Source: Natronosalvus hydrolyticus (lineage in GTDB: Archaea > Halobacteriota > Halobacteria > Halobacteriales > Natrialbaceae). From it: a DNA stretch of 64,000 nucleotides. How positions within the stretch are numbered: position 1 is the stretch's first letter; the number at the start of each line of letters is the position of its first letter. A model generated the notes under the pieces. It did no database searches. It saw only the letters and a list, made by a program, of their open reading frames with translations, and was not told the origin of the DNA. The stretch spans positions 372,001 through 436,000 of the forward strand of contig JAOPJZ010000001.1 of NCBI GenBank assembly GCA_025517525.1, written 5' to 3'. The translations under genes and the position numbers were made by a program. Below are positions 41,007-49,174 of this stretch, one piece after another.

Positions 41007-42113
41007 ATGGAAAGCCTCCTGCAATCACCCTTACAAGTTTTCGACGTGGCATTCGCCGTCGGTGTTCTCGTCATCCTCGTCGCCGGCGTCACCGTCTGGC
41101 AGATGGTGACCTTCATCGATGCCTACGACCGGGGAGCACTCACCGTCTTCGGGGAGTACCGAAAGCTACTCGAACCGGGACTAAACATCGTCCCGCCGTT
41201 CGTCTCGCGCGTCCACCGCTTCGACGTCCGAACACAGACGCTCGACGTGCCGACCCAGGAAGCGATCACGCGTGACAACTCGCCGGTGACCGCCGACGCC
41301 GTCGTCTACATCAGGGTCATGGACGCCAAACGGGCGTTTCTCGAGGTCGACAACTACCGGAACGCCGTCTCGAACCTCGCCCAGACCACGCTCCGTGCCG
41401 TCCTGGGTGACATGGAACTCGATGATACGCTCAGCCGACGCGAGCAGATCAATGCCCGAATTCGGACGGAACTCGACGAACCGACCGACGAATGGGGCAT
41501 CCGCATCGAAGCCGTCGAGGTTCGGGAGGTCACACCGTCTCGGGACGTGAAGGCCGCGATGGAACAACAGACCTCCGCGGAGCGAAAACGCCGAGCTATG
41601 ATCCTCGAGGCACAGGGTGAACGCCGCAGTGCCGTCGAGCGGGCAGAGGGTGACAAACAGTCGAACATCATCCGCGCACAGGGTGAAAAACAGAGTCAGA
41701 TCCTCGAGGCGCAGGGTGACTCCATCTCGACGGTCCTGCGCGCCCGCTCGGCCGAATCGATGGGAGAGCGTGCCATCATCGATCAAGGCATGCAGACGCT
41801 GTCTGATATCGGTCAGAGCGAGTCGACCACGTTCGTCCTGCCACAGGAACTGTCTTCGATGCTCGGCCGCTACGGCAAACACCTCTCGGGTAGTGACGTG
41901 AGAGACGATATCGAGCCCCTCGAGAGCCTCGAGTTCGACGAGGAGACGCGCACGCTGCTGGGAATGGACGACATCGCCGAGATTATCGGCGAGATAGACG
42001 AGGAAGCGAAGGTCGACCTCGAGGCCATGGAACAACAGGCCAAAGCGATTCAGCAGGGTAACGAGGTGCCGATGAACGCCGAACCCGGGGAGTCCCAGAC
42101 GGATGAGCGATAG
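41007..42113 (+). CDS. SPFH/Band 7 (stomatin/slipin) protein
   Basis: A 368-residue membrane-anchored scaffold protein. It opens with a hydrophobic segment (about 10-35), then the SPFH/Band 7 domain (FGEYRKLLEPGLNIVPPFV ... TRDNSPVTADAVVYIRVMD), a long Glu/Arg/Lys-rich coiled coil with MILEAQGERRSAVERAEGDKQ, and a C-terminal LPQELSSMLGRYGKHLSG region. Such proteins form cage-like oligomers in membranes. It is very similar to the protein at 55797-56960. This copy has no NfeD gene beside it, unlike the other. Confidence 0.93.
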   Translation: MESLLQSPLQVFDVAFAVGVLVILVAGVTVWQMVTFIDAYDRGALTVFGEYRKLLEPGLNIVPPFVSRVHRFDVRTQTLDVPTQEAITRDNSPVTADAVVYIRVMDAKRAFLEVDNYRNAVSNLAQTTLRAVLGDMELDDTLSRREQINARIRTELDEPTDEWGIRIEAVEVREVTPSRDVKAAMEQQTSAERKRRAMILEAQGERRSAVERAEGDKQSNIIRAQGEKQSQILEAQGDSISTVLRARSAESMGERAIIDQGMQTLSDIGQSESTTFVLPQELSSMLGRYGKHLSGSDVRDDIEPLESLEFDEETRTLLGMDDIAEIIGEIDEEAKVDLEAMEQQAKAIQQGNEVPMNAEPGESQTDER

Positions 42114-42274
42114 GATGAGGCTGGTTTCATAGCGACTGTAGTAGTCTCACCCGTCAGCGACGAACCGGGGTGGTCGCTGTCCGGTACACAGTTACCCAGT
42201 ACTCCGTCACGCGTCGACGTACGAGCCGAGCCAATGGCAGTCTTCGGATCGCCGGTTCAGGCGTGATGAACCAC

Positions 42275-43339
42275 TCAGTGATTCCCGTGAGGATTTTCCG
42301 GTAACTGGTCGCGCTGTTTGCGGTATCGTGGATGACTATCCGCGTAGACGTGATTGAACATCGACTCGGGTTCGGGGTCGGTTTCGGCTTCGGCCGTTTC
42401 AACGGCAGCCTGCACCTGCTTGCGAGCTCGCTCGTGAACGGCTTGCTCGTCCTCGTCGGTCCAGCCGACCGTCGACTCGAGGTGGGCTCGGGTTCGCTCG
42501 AGTGGGTCCTCCCAGTCGTCGCCCTCGTCTTCGTCGCGGTAGACCGAGGGGTCGTCGGTCGTCGTGTGCGGGCCACGCCGGTAGGTGACGGCTTCGATCA
42601 GGGTCGCACCGCCGCCGTTGCGTGCACGCTCGAGTGCGTCCTGGACCACCTCGTAGACGGCGATGACGTCGTTGCCGTCGACGCGGACACCCTCGATGCC
42701 GTAGGCGTCAGCCTTCTGAGCGATAGTGGCGCTCGCCGTTTGGCGCTCTCGCGGTACCGAAATGGCGTAGCCGTTGTTCTGACAGAAAAAGACGGTCGGC
42801 GCGTTGAAGACGCCCGCGAAGTTCAACGCTTCGTGGAAGTCGCCTTCGGAGGTTGCACCGTCGCCCAGTGATGCCATCGCGGCGACGTCGTCGCCTTTGT
42901 AATTTGCTGCCATGCCGACGCCGACGGCGTGTGGCAACTGGGTGGCGATGGGTATCGTGATGGGGAACGTCCGTAAGTCGTCACCGTCCTGTCGATCGAC
43001 GTAGTTGCCCCGTCCCATCAGGTGACGGATTACCTCGGCCAGCGGCAAGCCACGGGTCAGATACATCGCGTGGTCGCGATAGGTCGGGAAGCAATAGTCG
43101 GCGTCTCGAAGTGCCATCGCGGCCCCGACCTGGGCGGCTTCCTGTCCCTGCATAGGGGCGTAGGTCCCAATTCGACCCTGTCGGTGAAGCGAGATTGCCT
43201 TCTCGTCGAATATCCGGGCGAGTACCTGTGTCTCGTACAGCTCGAGGAGTGTCTCCTCCGAGCAGATGGACGAATTTCTGTCCTGAGCAGTCGCAGTCTC
43301 CGGCAGCACCCGCACGAGGTCTTCGGCTTGACTTGCCAT
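42275..43339 (-). CDS. 2-oxoacid dehydrogenase E1 alpha subunit
   Basis: A 354-residue thiamine diphosphate subunit. The ThDP motif is GDGATSEGDFHEALNFAG...FFCQNNGYAIS, and HAVGVGMAANYKG and EAVTYRRGPHTTTDDPS are typical of E1-alpha from pyruvate or branched-chain 2-oxoacid dehydrogenase complexes. An E1-beta partner is needed for activity but none is seen next to it. The start at 43339 is preferred, because a longer open frame (to 43396) would include the TATA-like region (ATTATTTATTAGG). Standalone placement makes the exact substrate uncertain. Confidence 0.85.
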   Translation of the reverse strand: MASQAEDLVRVLPETATAQDRNSSICSEETLLELYETQVLARIFDEKAISLHRQGRIGTYAPMQGQEAAQVGAAMALRDADYCFPTYRDHAMYLTRGLPLAEVIRHLMGRGNYVDRQDGDDLRTFPITIPIATQLPHAVGVGMAANYKGDDVAAMASLGDGATSEGDFHEALNFAGVFNAPTVFFCQNNGYAISVPRERQTASATIAQKADAYGIEGVRVDGNDVIAVYEVVQDALERARNGGGATLIEAVTYRRGPHTTTDDPSVYRDEDEGDDWEDPLERTRAHLESTVGWTDEDEQAVHERARKQVQAAVETAEAETDPEPESMFNHVYADSHPRYRKQRDQLPENPHGNH

Positions 43340-43502
43340 ATTGGTCACCAACGGTCTATCGAGGAAGATGGTACCATGCCTAATAAATAATGGCATTTAG
43401 GCGGCTTTGCCAAAAAATCATAAATACACTTAAAAATGCAGTGATAATGCCTCAGTAACCTTCGTTCGTTGTCGGTAATTATTGACGATCCTTCGATGCC
43501 CT

Positions 43503-43521
43503 ACCGGTTCGACCAACCGGT
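43503..43521. promoter_or_regulatory. Inverted repeat upstream of the M28 peptidase gene
   Basis: ACCGGTT-CGACC-AACCGGT is a perfect 7-bp inverted repeat about 40 nt before the chosen start codon. It could be an operator, provided the true start is 43562 and not the upstream in-frame ATG at 43496. Confidence 0.35.
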
Positions 43522-43561
43522 TCCCCAACAGTTAGGCTACCGCAACGACCTACCCCTTCGC

Positions 43562-44884
43562 ATGGCAGACTGGATTGGCACACTTTTTACCAGTGACCGT
43601 GGCTGGAACCACCTCGAGACGCTCGTCGATATCGGCAACCGGATGGCCGGCTCACCCGGCGAACGGGAGGCCGCCGAGCGAACCCGAGACGCACTCGAGA
43701 AGGCCGGTGCACGGAACGCGCACTTGGAAGCGTTCGACACTCAGGGCTGGGAACGAGGAAGTAGTGCTATCGAAGCCGATGAGGTCGAACTCGACAGTAT
43801 CGCGCTCCCACGAAGCCCGGCGGACACGGTAACTGCGCCGCTGGTAGACCTGGGGTACGGCCTGCCGGAACAGTTTGAAGACGCCGACCTCGAGGGCTCG
43901 GTCGTCATGGTCCGAAGCGACATTCCCGGCTACTACGATCGATACGTCCACCGGCGAGAAAAGTACTATCACGCGGTCGAAAACGGGGCTGTGGGCTTCG
44001 TCTATCGCAATCACGTCGAAGGCTGTCTCCCGCCGACGGGCAGCGTTGGCACGCCGGAGAACCCGATAGGCGAAATTCCGGCCGTCGGCGTCTCGAAGGA
44101 AGTCGGTGCGACGCTCGCCCGTCGTTTCGAGGACGAACCCGTCTCCATCAGCGTCGAGGCGACCATCGAACCGGCCCGGAGCCAGAACGTTCACGCCGAA
44201 CTCGGCCCGGAAACCGACGAGCGCGTCCTCGTCACCAGCCACGTCGACGCACACGACATCGCTGAGGGCGCGATGGACAACGGCGCGGGCACCGCGATGG
44301 TCGTCGAACTCGCGGGCGCACTCGCGGCGCGCGAAGACGACCTCGAGACGCGCGTCGAGTTCGTCGCCTACGGCGCAGAGGAAGTCGGACTCGTGGGCTC
44401 TGGCTACCACGCCGACACTACTTCTCACGACGAAATCAAGGCCATCGTCAACAACGACGGTGTCGTCAGAGGTCGAACGCTCGAGATGACGACCCACGGC
44501 TTCGACGTCCTCGAGGAAGCCGCCAAGGACACTGCCGACCGGTTCGACCACCCCATTGAAACCATCCCCCGACTCGGCCCCCACAGCGACCACTGGCCGT
44601 TCGTCCAGTGGGGCGTCCCCGGCTACCACGTGATGAGTACGTCCGACGAAGTTGGCCGGGGCTGGGGCCATACGTTCGCCGACACGCTCGACAAACTCGA
44701 GAAACGCGACCTGCTCGAGCAGGCAATCTTGCTGACCGACCTGACTGTCTCCATCGCCCGTGAATCGGTTTCAATCCCCCACAAATCGGAAGCCGAGATT
44801 ATCGAAATGCTCGAGTCCCAGGACCTCGCCGAAGGAATGCGGATTACGGGCGACTGGCCGTACGATACCCCGAACGACCAGTGA
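43562..44884 (+). CDS. M28 family zinc peptidase
   Basis: A 440-residue aminopeptidase-like metalloprotein. A PA-like insert (about 85-190) precedes the catalytic domain with SHVDAHDIAEGAMDNGAG (His and Asp ligands), AYGAEEVGLVGSGYHAD (Glu-Glu), VNNDGVV and HSDHWPF (His). No signal peptide is apparent, so it is probably cytosolic. It would release N-terminal residues from peptides. An in-frame ATG at 43496 would add 22 residues; the palindrome at 43503-43521 argues for 43562. Confidence 0.85.
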   Translation: MADWIGTLFTSDRGWNHLETLVDIGNRMAGSPGEREAAERTRDALEKAGARNAHLEAFDTQGWERGSSAIEADEVELDSIALPRSPADTVTAPLVDLGYGLPEQFEDADLEGSVVMVRSDIPGYYDRYVHRREKYYHAVENGAVGFVYRNHVEGCLPPTGSVGTPENPIGEIPAVGVSKEVGATLARRFEDEPVSISVEATIEPARSQNVHAELGPETDERVLVTSHVDAHDIAEGAMDNGAGTAMVVELAGALAAREDDLETRVEFVAYGAEEVGLVGSGYHADTTSHDEIKAIVNNDGVVRGRTLEMTTHGFDVLEEAAKDTADRFDHPIETIPRLGPHSDHWPFVQWGVPGYHVMSTSDEVGRGWGHTFADTLDKLEKRDLLEQAILLTDLTVSIARESVSIPHKSEAEIIEMLESQDLAEGMRITGDWPYDTPNDQ

Positions 44885-44966
44885 AGCGATCTGTCGGCGT
44901 GAGAAAACGCTGACGACGCAGTCGTGGACCCACACGTTTTTCATCGCTTCACGGGAACAACACGGT

Positions 44967-45818
44967 ATGGAAAGCACCGGGTGGGAACCACCGGAATCAC
45001 CGGTGGTCGGTATCGTTCACGAAGCCAGCGAAACGGGGTTACATCCCCCAAAACCGAAACCACCTGCCACACAGTGGACCGAGTTGCCAGCGTCCGATCT
45101 CGAGACACACCCGGAACTGGACCGACTGGCTACCGCTTTCGAATCGTACACAGATTCCGTCCGATTCGCCGTCGACACGCCCGAGCGCGTCCTCGCTCAC
45201 AGCCCGAACCTCGTTATCGCATTCGGCGACCGGGCCATTTCCGCACTCGGTCGAGCGACCGAGTCACCGCCACCCATCCTCCCTATCGAGACAACTACCG
45301 GTCTCACGCAAATATCGACCGATGCTCTGGAGGCCGCGGTCGAAGCGTTGTGCACAGACCAGTGTCGACTCGTGGGACATTCTGTGATGTCCGTATCGAC
45401 TGCGACATCGACCGCTCGAGCGGTCTTCGACGTCACGCTCGTCTCTGATGAGCCGGCACACATTTCGGAGTACGGCGTTCACGTCGGCGACCGTTCAATT
45501 GGCCGGTTCCGGGCCGATGGCGTCGTCGCCGCGACACCCGCTGGCAGTCACGGGTATGCAGCCGCCGCATCCGGCCCGACGCTTGTCCGTGGTACCGATG
45601 CCCTGGCAGTCGTTCCAATCGCTCCGTTTGCCGTTCGAACCCGGCACTGGGTAGTCCCGAACGATGCACTCACGCTGACCGTCGAGCGGGAAAACGACGT
45701 GGTCCTCTGTGTGGATGGACGACCACTCGAGACGATCGGACCCGATTCACCGGTTTCCATCCGGCTCGATCCCGACAGTGGTCTTCGAACCCTCGAAACA
45801 CCTGAAAACACCGGATAG
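44967..45818 (+). CDS. NAD-kinase-like (ATP-NAD kinase) protein, degenerate
   Basis: A 283-residue protein with an NAD-kinase/diacylglycerol-kinase fold. The substrate motif TPAGSHGYAAAASGP near the middle matches the TPTGSTAYS-type loop of NAD kinases, but the catalytic GGDG(T) loop reads IAFGDRAIS (Gly87-Asp88), with one glycine missing and no Gly after Asp. Catalysis may be altered, so this may be a paralogue that binds NAD without phosphorylating it, or uses a different substrate. The genome should hold a canonical NAD kinase elsewhere. It follows the M28 peptidase gene with an 82-bp gap. Confidence 0.75.
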   Translation: MESTGWEPPESPVVGIVHEASETGLHPPKPKPPATQWTELPASDLETHPELDRLATAFESYTDSVRFAVDTPERVLAHSPNLVIAFGDRAISALGRATESPPPILPIETTTGLTQISTDALEAAVEALCTDQCRLVGHSVMSVSTATSTARAVFDVTLVSDEPAHISEYGVHVGDRSIGRFRADGVVAATPAGSHGYAAAASGPTLVRGTDALAVVPIAPFAVRTRHWVVPNDALTLTVERENDVVLCVDGRPLETIGPDSPVSIRLDPDSGLRTLETPENTG

Positions 45819-45904
45819 TTCGTATGAACGTCTCCTTTCTCCGATGGACACCTCGACAGGCGACATTGGAAAAATTCTAATGCTCGAACCTCTGTGATAC
45901 ACAT

Positions 45905-46357
45905 ATGCTTTCACCAGCGCTGCTCGGACCGATCGACGTACTCGGCGAAACCGTCGTCGCAGGCGTCACGATCATCGAGTTCGTTTTGCTCGCACTCGTC
46001 GTGGTCAACCTGATCGTACGCGCCGTCGCACACCGCTCGTACGTTGCCGCCGCCAAAGACGGAGCCGAAACCCTCTCGCGAAACGTTGCTCTCGACGTCA
46101 CGAACGTCCTGATCGTCCTCGGTGGCTTCTACTACATCACTGTTCACGTCCACGGCGGCGTCGTCTTCACCACGCTCGCGCTCGGACTGCTGTTGACCGA
46201 CTTCTTCGAGTTCGAGTCACGAATGGTCGAACTCCGCCAGGAGATGCCACTCGAGCGGCCGAAAGCCGCACTCGTCGCCTCGACGTTCGTCTTCCTCTAC
46301 ATCGCCTACCAGTCGCTGTTCTTCCTGATCCAGCCGCTCTGGGACGCCGTCGTCTGA
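45905..46357 (+). CDS. Conserved membrane protein of the bc cluster (DUF7313-like)
   Basis: A 150-residue membrane protein with four hydrophobic segments (about 15-43, 68-83, 88-102, 122-142) and a central charged loop (RSYVAAAKDGAETLSRNVALDV). I remember it as a member of a family that accompanies haloarchaeal bc clusters (DUF7313). It faces the cluster from the other strand, its stop being some 570 bp from the stop of the last bc-cluster gene. The function is unknown. Confidence 0.7.
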   Translation: MLSPALLGPIDVLGETVVAGVTIIEFVLLALVVVNLIVRAVAHRSYVAAAKDGAETLSRNVALDVTNVLIVLGGFYYITVHVHGGVVFTTLALGLLLTDFFEFESRMVELRQEMPLERPKAALVASTFVFLYIAYQSLFFLIQPLWDAVV

Positions 46358-46926
46358 AAGGTCTCGAGCGCTCCGTTGGCGTTACTCTGTGAAAATTGGC
46401 CCGCTGAGACGCTTACCCCGCGGTATTCCGACACGCTATGCACGGTTTCCGATTTTTGATACAACAGCCCTTTCCAGCCACCGAGACATACCGTAATCGA
46501 ACGCCGGTACCGAGCGAGTTCTTATAGAGGCCGAGTGCCTCGGAGCCGATGGAAATCTTCGAGTTCCGTGCTCCGCAAAGGAGCCCGTTATTTTGACGTC
46601 GCTGAACGAACCGCAGCGTAGTAACGAAAGCGGAGATTTTTGAACCACTTGACCTCGGGGCTGGCACCCCGGGTACCACGTGCGCCTATTTACGGCCAGC
46701 CAATGCACCGCGCTGAGACAGAGAGAGTGGGGTTGTCGGCCCTGCTCTCAACCCATACGTCTCGCTCTCTCGAGTCGTTCCAGTATAGACGGTTGCAAAA
46801 ACGCGGCCGTTGTTTGAGTATTGTGTGAGAACGCTGTCCTACTGTACCGGTTAGTGCCCAATAGAGTCGGCACTCGTCTGTTCGCGACTACAGGAATCCC
46901 CGGGTAGGAGAAAGAAATCAGTCGGT
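46358..46926. other. Gene-free region with hairpins and a tiny possible ORF
   Basis: This lies between convergent genes. A TATA-like TTCTTATAG (about 46518-46526) precedes a 15-codon frame from ATG 46549 (MEIFEFRAPQRSPLF), and downstream are the stems CGCTG/CAGCG (about 46603-46621) and CGGGG/CCCCG (about 46655-46670). A 16-nt sequence, TTTTGAACCACTTGAC (46638-46653), recurs at 63218. The block looks like a small transcript or a conserved intergenic element, not a protein gene. Confidence 0.4.
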
Positions 46927-47187
46927 CTATCGGCTCGCATAGTAGCTACGCGTCCGACGTCCCGCCGGGATGAGAACCCAGAACGTCAGCGCACCGAGCA
47001 GTGCGAAGTACAGCGCCGCGTCTTTGACGACCAGTGCCATTGCCGTGTACGTTCCCGGATCTTCGGGATTCGGCCCGACGAGTTGGGTGCCGTAAAACGA
47101 CTCTGTGTTGTACCAACCCGCGAACGTCATCCACACCAACAGCCCCGCGGTGAAGATGGCGAACCCCTTCATGAATTCGTCAGCCAT
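46927..47187 (-). CDS. Small membrane protein of the bc cluster (DUF7314-like)
   Basis: An 86-residue protein with two transmembrane helices (about 5-24 and 52-74) and a loop rich in Pro and Gly (FYGTQLVGPNPEDPGTYTAM). It starts with MADEFMKGF at 47187; a longer frame upstream runs into the neighbouring gene. It overlaps that gene by 8 bp. It is the last gene in the cluster and is remembered as DUF7314, of unknown function. It may be a small subunit of the bc-type complex (inference). Confidence 0.75.
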   Translation of the reverse strand: MADEFMKGFAIFTAGLLVWMTFAGWYNTESFYGTQLVGPNPEDPGTYTAMALVVKDAALYFALLGALTFWVLIPAGRRTRSYYASR

Positions 47188-47509
47188 TATCTGCACCTTT
47201 GTCGGCGTCGTCTTTAGCGTTTCCCATTCCTTCGCTTTGAAAACGCGTCGAGAAGGCGTACGTTGCGGCCCCGCCTGCAATCAGTGCGACGCCCAGTAGC
47301 GCCAGTCCAATGCTGACGTCCGACGCCGCTGCTTGCGTTCTGTCTGTCGCTACGTCGAGCAGAATAAACCCGCTGAGCACGCCGACGATTGCGAGTAACG
47401 TCGAAAATACCGTTATCGTCTTATACAGCCGCATCGGGACAACTATCTCTCGCTTCCCCGAGGCAGTCACTCGAGGCCCATCACTCTCTGTCGTCTCTGA
47501 GTCGCTCAT
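47180..47509 (-). CDS. Membrane protein of the bc cluster (DUF7315-like)
   Basis: A 109-residue protein with a charged N-terminal segment, two transmembrane helices (about 31-52 and 67-86) and a polar, acidic C-terminus. It overlaps the next small gene by 8 bp and follows the second cytochrome b gene by about 100 bp. I recall the family as DUF7315. Function unknown; it is probably part of, or assembles, the bc-type complex. Start at 47509 has a clean ATG. Confidence 0.75.
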   Translation of the reverse strand: MSDSETTESDGPRVTASGKREIVVPMRLYKTITVFSTLLAIVGVLSGFILLDVATDRTQAAASDVSIGLALLGVALIAGGAATYAFSTRFQSEGMGNAKDDADKGADNG

Positions 47510-47613
47510 AGTGGGTGCTTGGGGATGGAACGAAATGAGTACTGTGTCTGATCGCTCGAGCGTGTGCTACAGTGTGGTTGGAAACGGGTGTTCGACGAAA
47601 AAGCGGAAAGGGA

Positions 47614-48375
47614 TTACTGTGGCGGTCGCAACCGATAGTACCGCTTGTTCAGGTCGTACATGTAGCCTTCTCGCATCGTTTTCAGGACGGCGTAGGTAAT
47701 TGCCGCCGACACGATGGGTAACAGGAACGCCAGATCGAACGTGATGGCGACCTCCCACGGGAACATGTCCTGGATCGGGAGGATGCTCATGGTGAACGCG
47801 AAGACGACACCACCGACACCGACCGCGGCCCAGAAGGGCTCTTCGACGGGACGGCGTGCGCTCCCTTTGTTCAGGAAGGGCACGATTGCGATGGCTCCAA
47901 CGGCGACTACGTTAGCGAGGACGCCGTACAGCTCGTCGGACATGATCTTCTCGCCACCAGCGATGGCCAATTCTGGGTTGAGCGGATCGAGGTGGAGCAG
48001 CCCGAACGACCAGTACAGATACCAGTCCGGCAGGATCACTGACGGGGTCTCGGCCGGGTTGGCCGGGTCGCCAAGGTGGGGTGGTAACATCGCCGCCAGG
48101 AAGAGCAACATCCCGGTGAAGAAACTCGCCAGCGCGATGTTTCTAATCGTCTCGTGGGGCCAGGTCGGGAAGCCAAGTACGTCACGTTCGACGTAACTGG
48201 ATTCCTGTCGAAGATCCTGGTCTTCTCGGCGTGCACGCTCGAAATATTCGTAGGTGAGCCTCGAGAGGCCCGTCGTCCGTTCTTTACGCTCACGCCAGGT
48301 CGGCACTTCGTCGTCCGGGGCCACGATGCCCGGACCACTTCCATCCGTTCGTGGTTCGTTGTTTGAATCGCTCAT
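47614..48375 (-). CDS. petD: Cytochrome b C-terminal-type subunit
   Basis: A 253-residue membrane protein. The soluble charged N-terminal domain (about 1-75) precedes the cytochrome b C-terminal motif PDWYLYWSFGLL (with HLDPLNPEL) and three or more transmembrane helices, like subunit IV of b6f or the C-terminal half of mitochondrial cytochrome b. The quinol-oxidation loop is in this half. It pairs with the N-terminal cytochrome b encoded just upstream (5-bp gap). The start at 48375 is chosen over an earlier in-frame ATG that overlaps the cytochrome b stop. Confidence 0.88.
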   Translation of the reverse strand: MSDSNNEPRTDGSGPGIVAPDDEVPTWRERKERTTGLSRLTYEYFERARREDQDLRQESSYVERDVLGFPTWPHETIRNIALASFFTGMLLFLAAMLPPHLGDPANPAETPSVILPDWYLYWSFGLLHLDPLNPELAIAGGEKIMSDELYGVLANVVAVGAIAIVPFLNKGSARRPVEEPFWAAVGVGGVVFAFTMSILPIQDMFPWEVAITFDLAFLLPIVSAAITYAVLKTMREGYMYDLNKRYYRLRPPQ

Positions 48376-48379
48376 GGTA

Positions 48380-49174
48380 CTAGTGTGGTTCCGCAATTCC
48401 TTGCATCCAGACGATGCCGATGTGTAAGGCTATCAGCCCTGTCACGACAAATGGCAGGACGAACACGTGCAGGATGTACATCCGCTGGAGCGTCGGTTGT
48501 CCGAGGCTGAAGCCACCGAACAACAGCTGCGCCGTCCACTCACCAACGATGGGGACGGCCAGCGACATCTCGACACCGATCTGCCCGGCCCAGAACGCCA
48601 GCTGGTTCCACGGGAGCAGGTAGCCGGTGTATCCGAACACCATCGTCAGGCTGAGCAGGATGATGCCGATCAGCCAGTTGAGTTCGCGTGGTTCCTTGTA
48701 CGACCCGGTGAAGTACACACGGAGCATGTGCAAGAACACCGCTGCCGTCATCACCTGTGCAGACCAGCGATGGATACTTCGGAGCATGAATCCGAAGTTG
48801 AGGTCTTTCATGATCGCGACGATGGTCTGGTAGGCTTCCGGTGTCTCGCCGGCTGTGGATGGCGCGTAATAGAACCCTAGCAATGCACCACTTACGGCGG
48901 CGACGATGTACGCGATTACCGAGAACGAACCCAGCGCGTACAACGGATACCAGTACCAGAACTTGTTGTCGAGATTGTACTGTTCGGTGTGGCTCTTTGG
49001 CATCTGGAGGTTGATCTTGTAGTACATATCCTCCAGTAACTCGAGGTAGTCGACGATCCGCAGTCGACGGTCGAGCCAGATCAGCGTCATCAGATACGTC
49101 TTTTCGATGACGGAGAGATCTTTGGTCGCGAGCCACGCGCCGTGGTCGTGTTCGTCTTTTCGCTCGAGACTCAT
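48380..49174 (-). CDS. petB: Cytochrome b N-terminal-type subunit
   Basis: A 264-residue heme b protein with four core transmembrane helices. Axial histidine pairs are visible in RSIHRWSAQVMTAAVFLHMLR and in LHVFVLPFVVTGLIALHIG. It carries the electron pathway across the membrane between quinol oxidation and quinone reduction. The start codon overlaps the Rieske stop in a TAATG junction, so translation is coupled. The soluble N-terminal ~70 residues are an archaeal extension. Confidence 0.93.
   Translation of the reverse strand: MSLERKDEHDHGAWLATKDLSVIEKTYLMTLIWLDRRLRIVDYLELLEDMYYKINLQMPKSHTEQYNLDNKFWYWYPLYALGSFSVIAYIVAAVSGALLGFYYAPSTAGETPEAYQTIVAIMKDLNFGFMLRSIHRWSAQVMTAAVFLHMLRVYFTGSYKEPRELNWLIGIILLSLTMVFGYTGYLLPWNQLAFWAGQIGVEMSLAVPIVGEWTAQLLFGGFSLGQPTLQRMYILHVFVLPFVVTGLIALHIGIVWMQGIAEPH

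Noticed and set aside
46413..46708. Minus-strand frames of 88-90 codons in the intergenic region
   Set aside because: They overlap each other in different frames and cover hairpins; composition is basic and Ser/Arg-rich, unlike the proteome.
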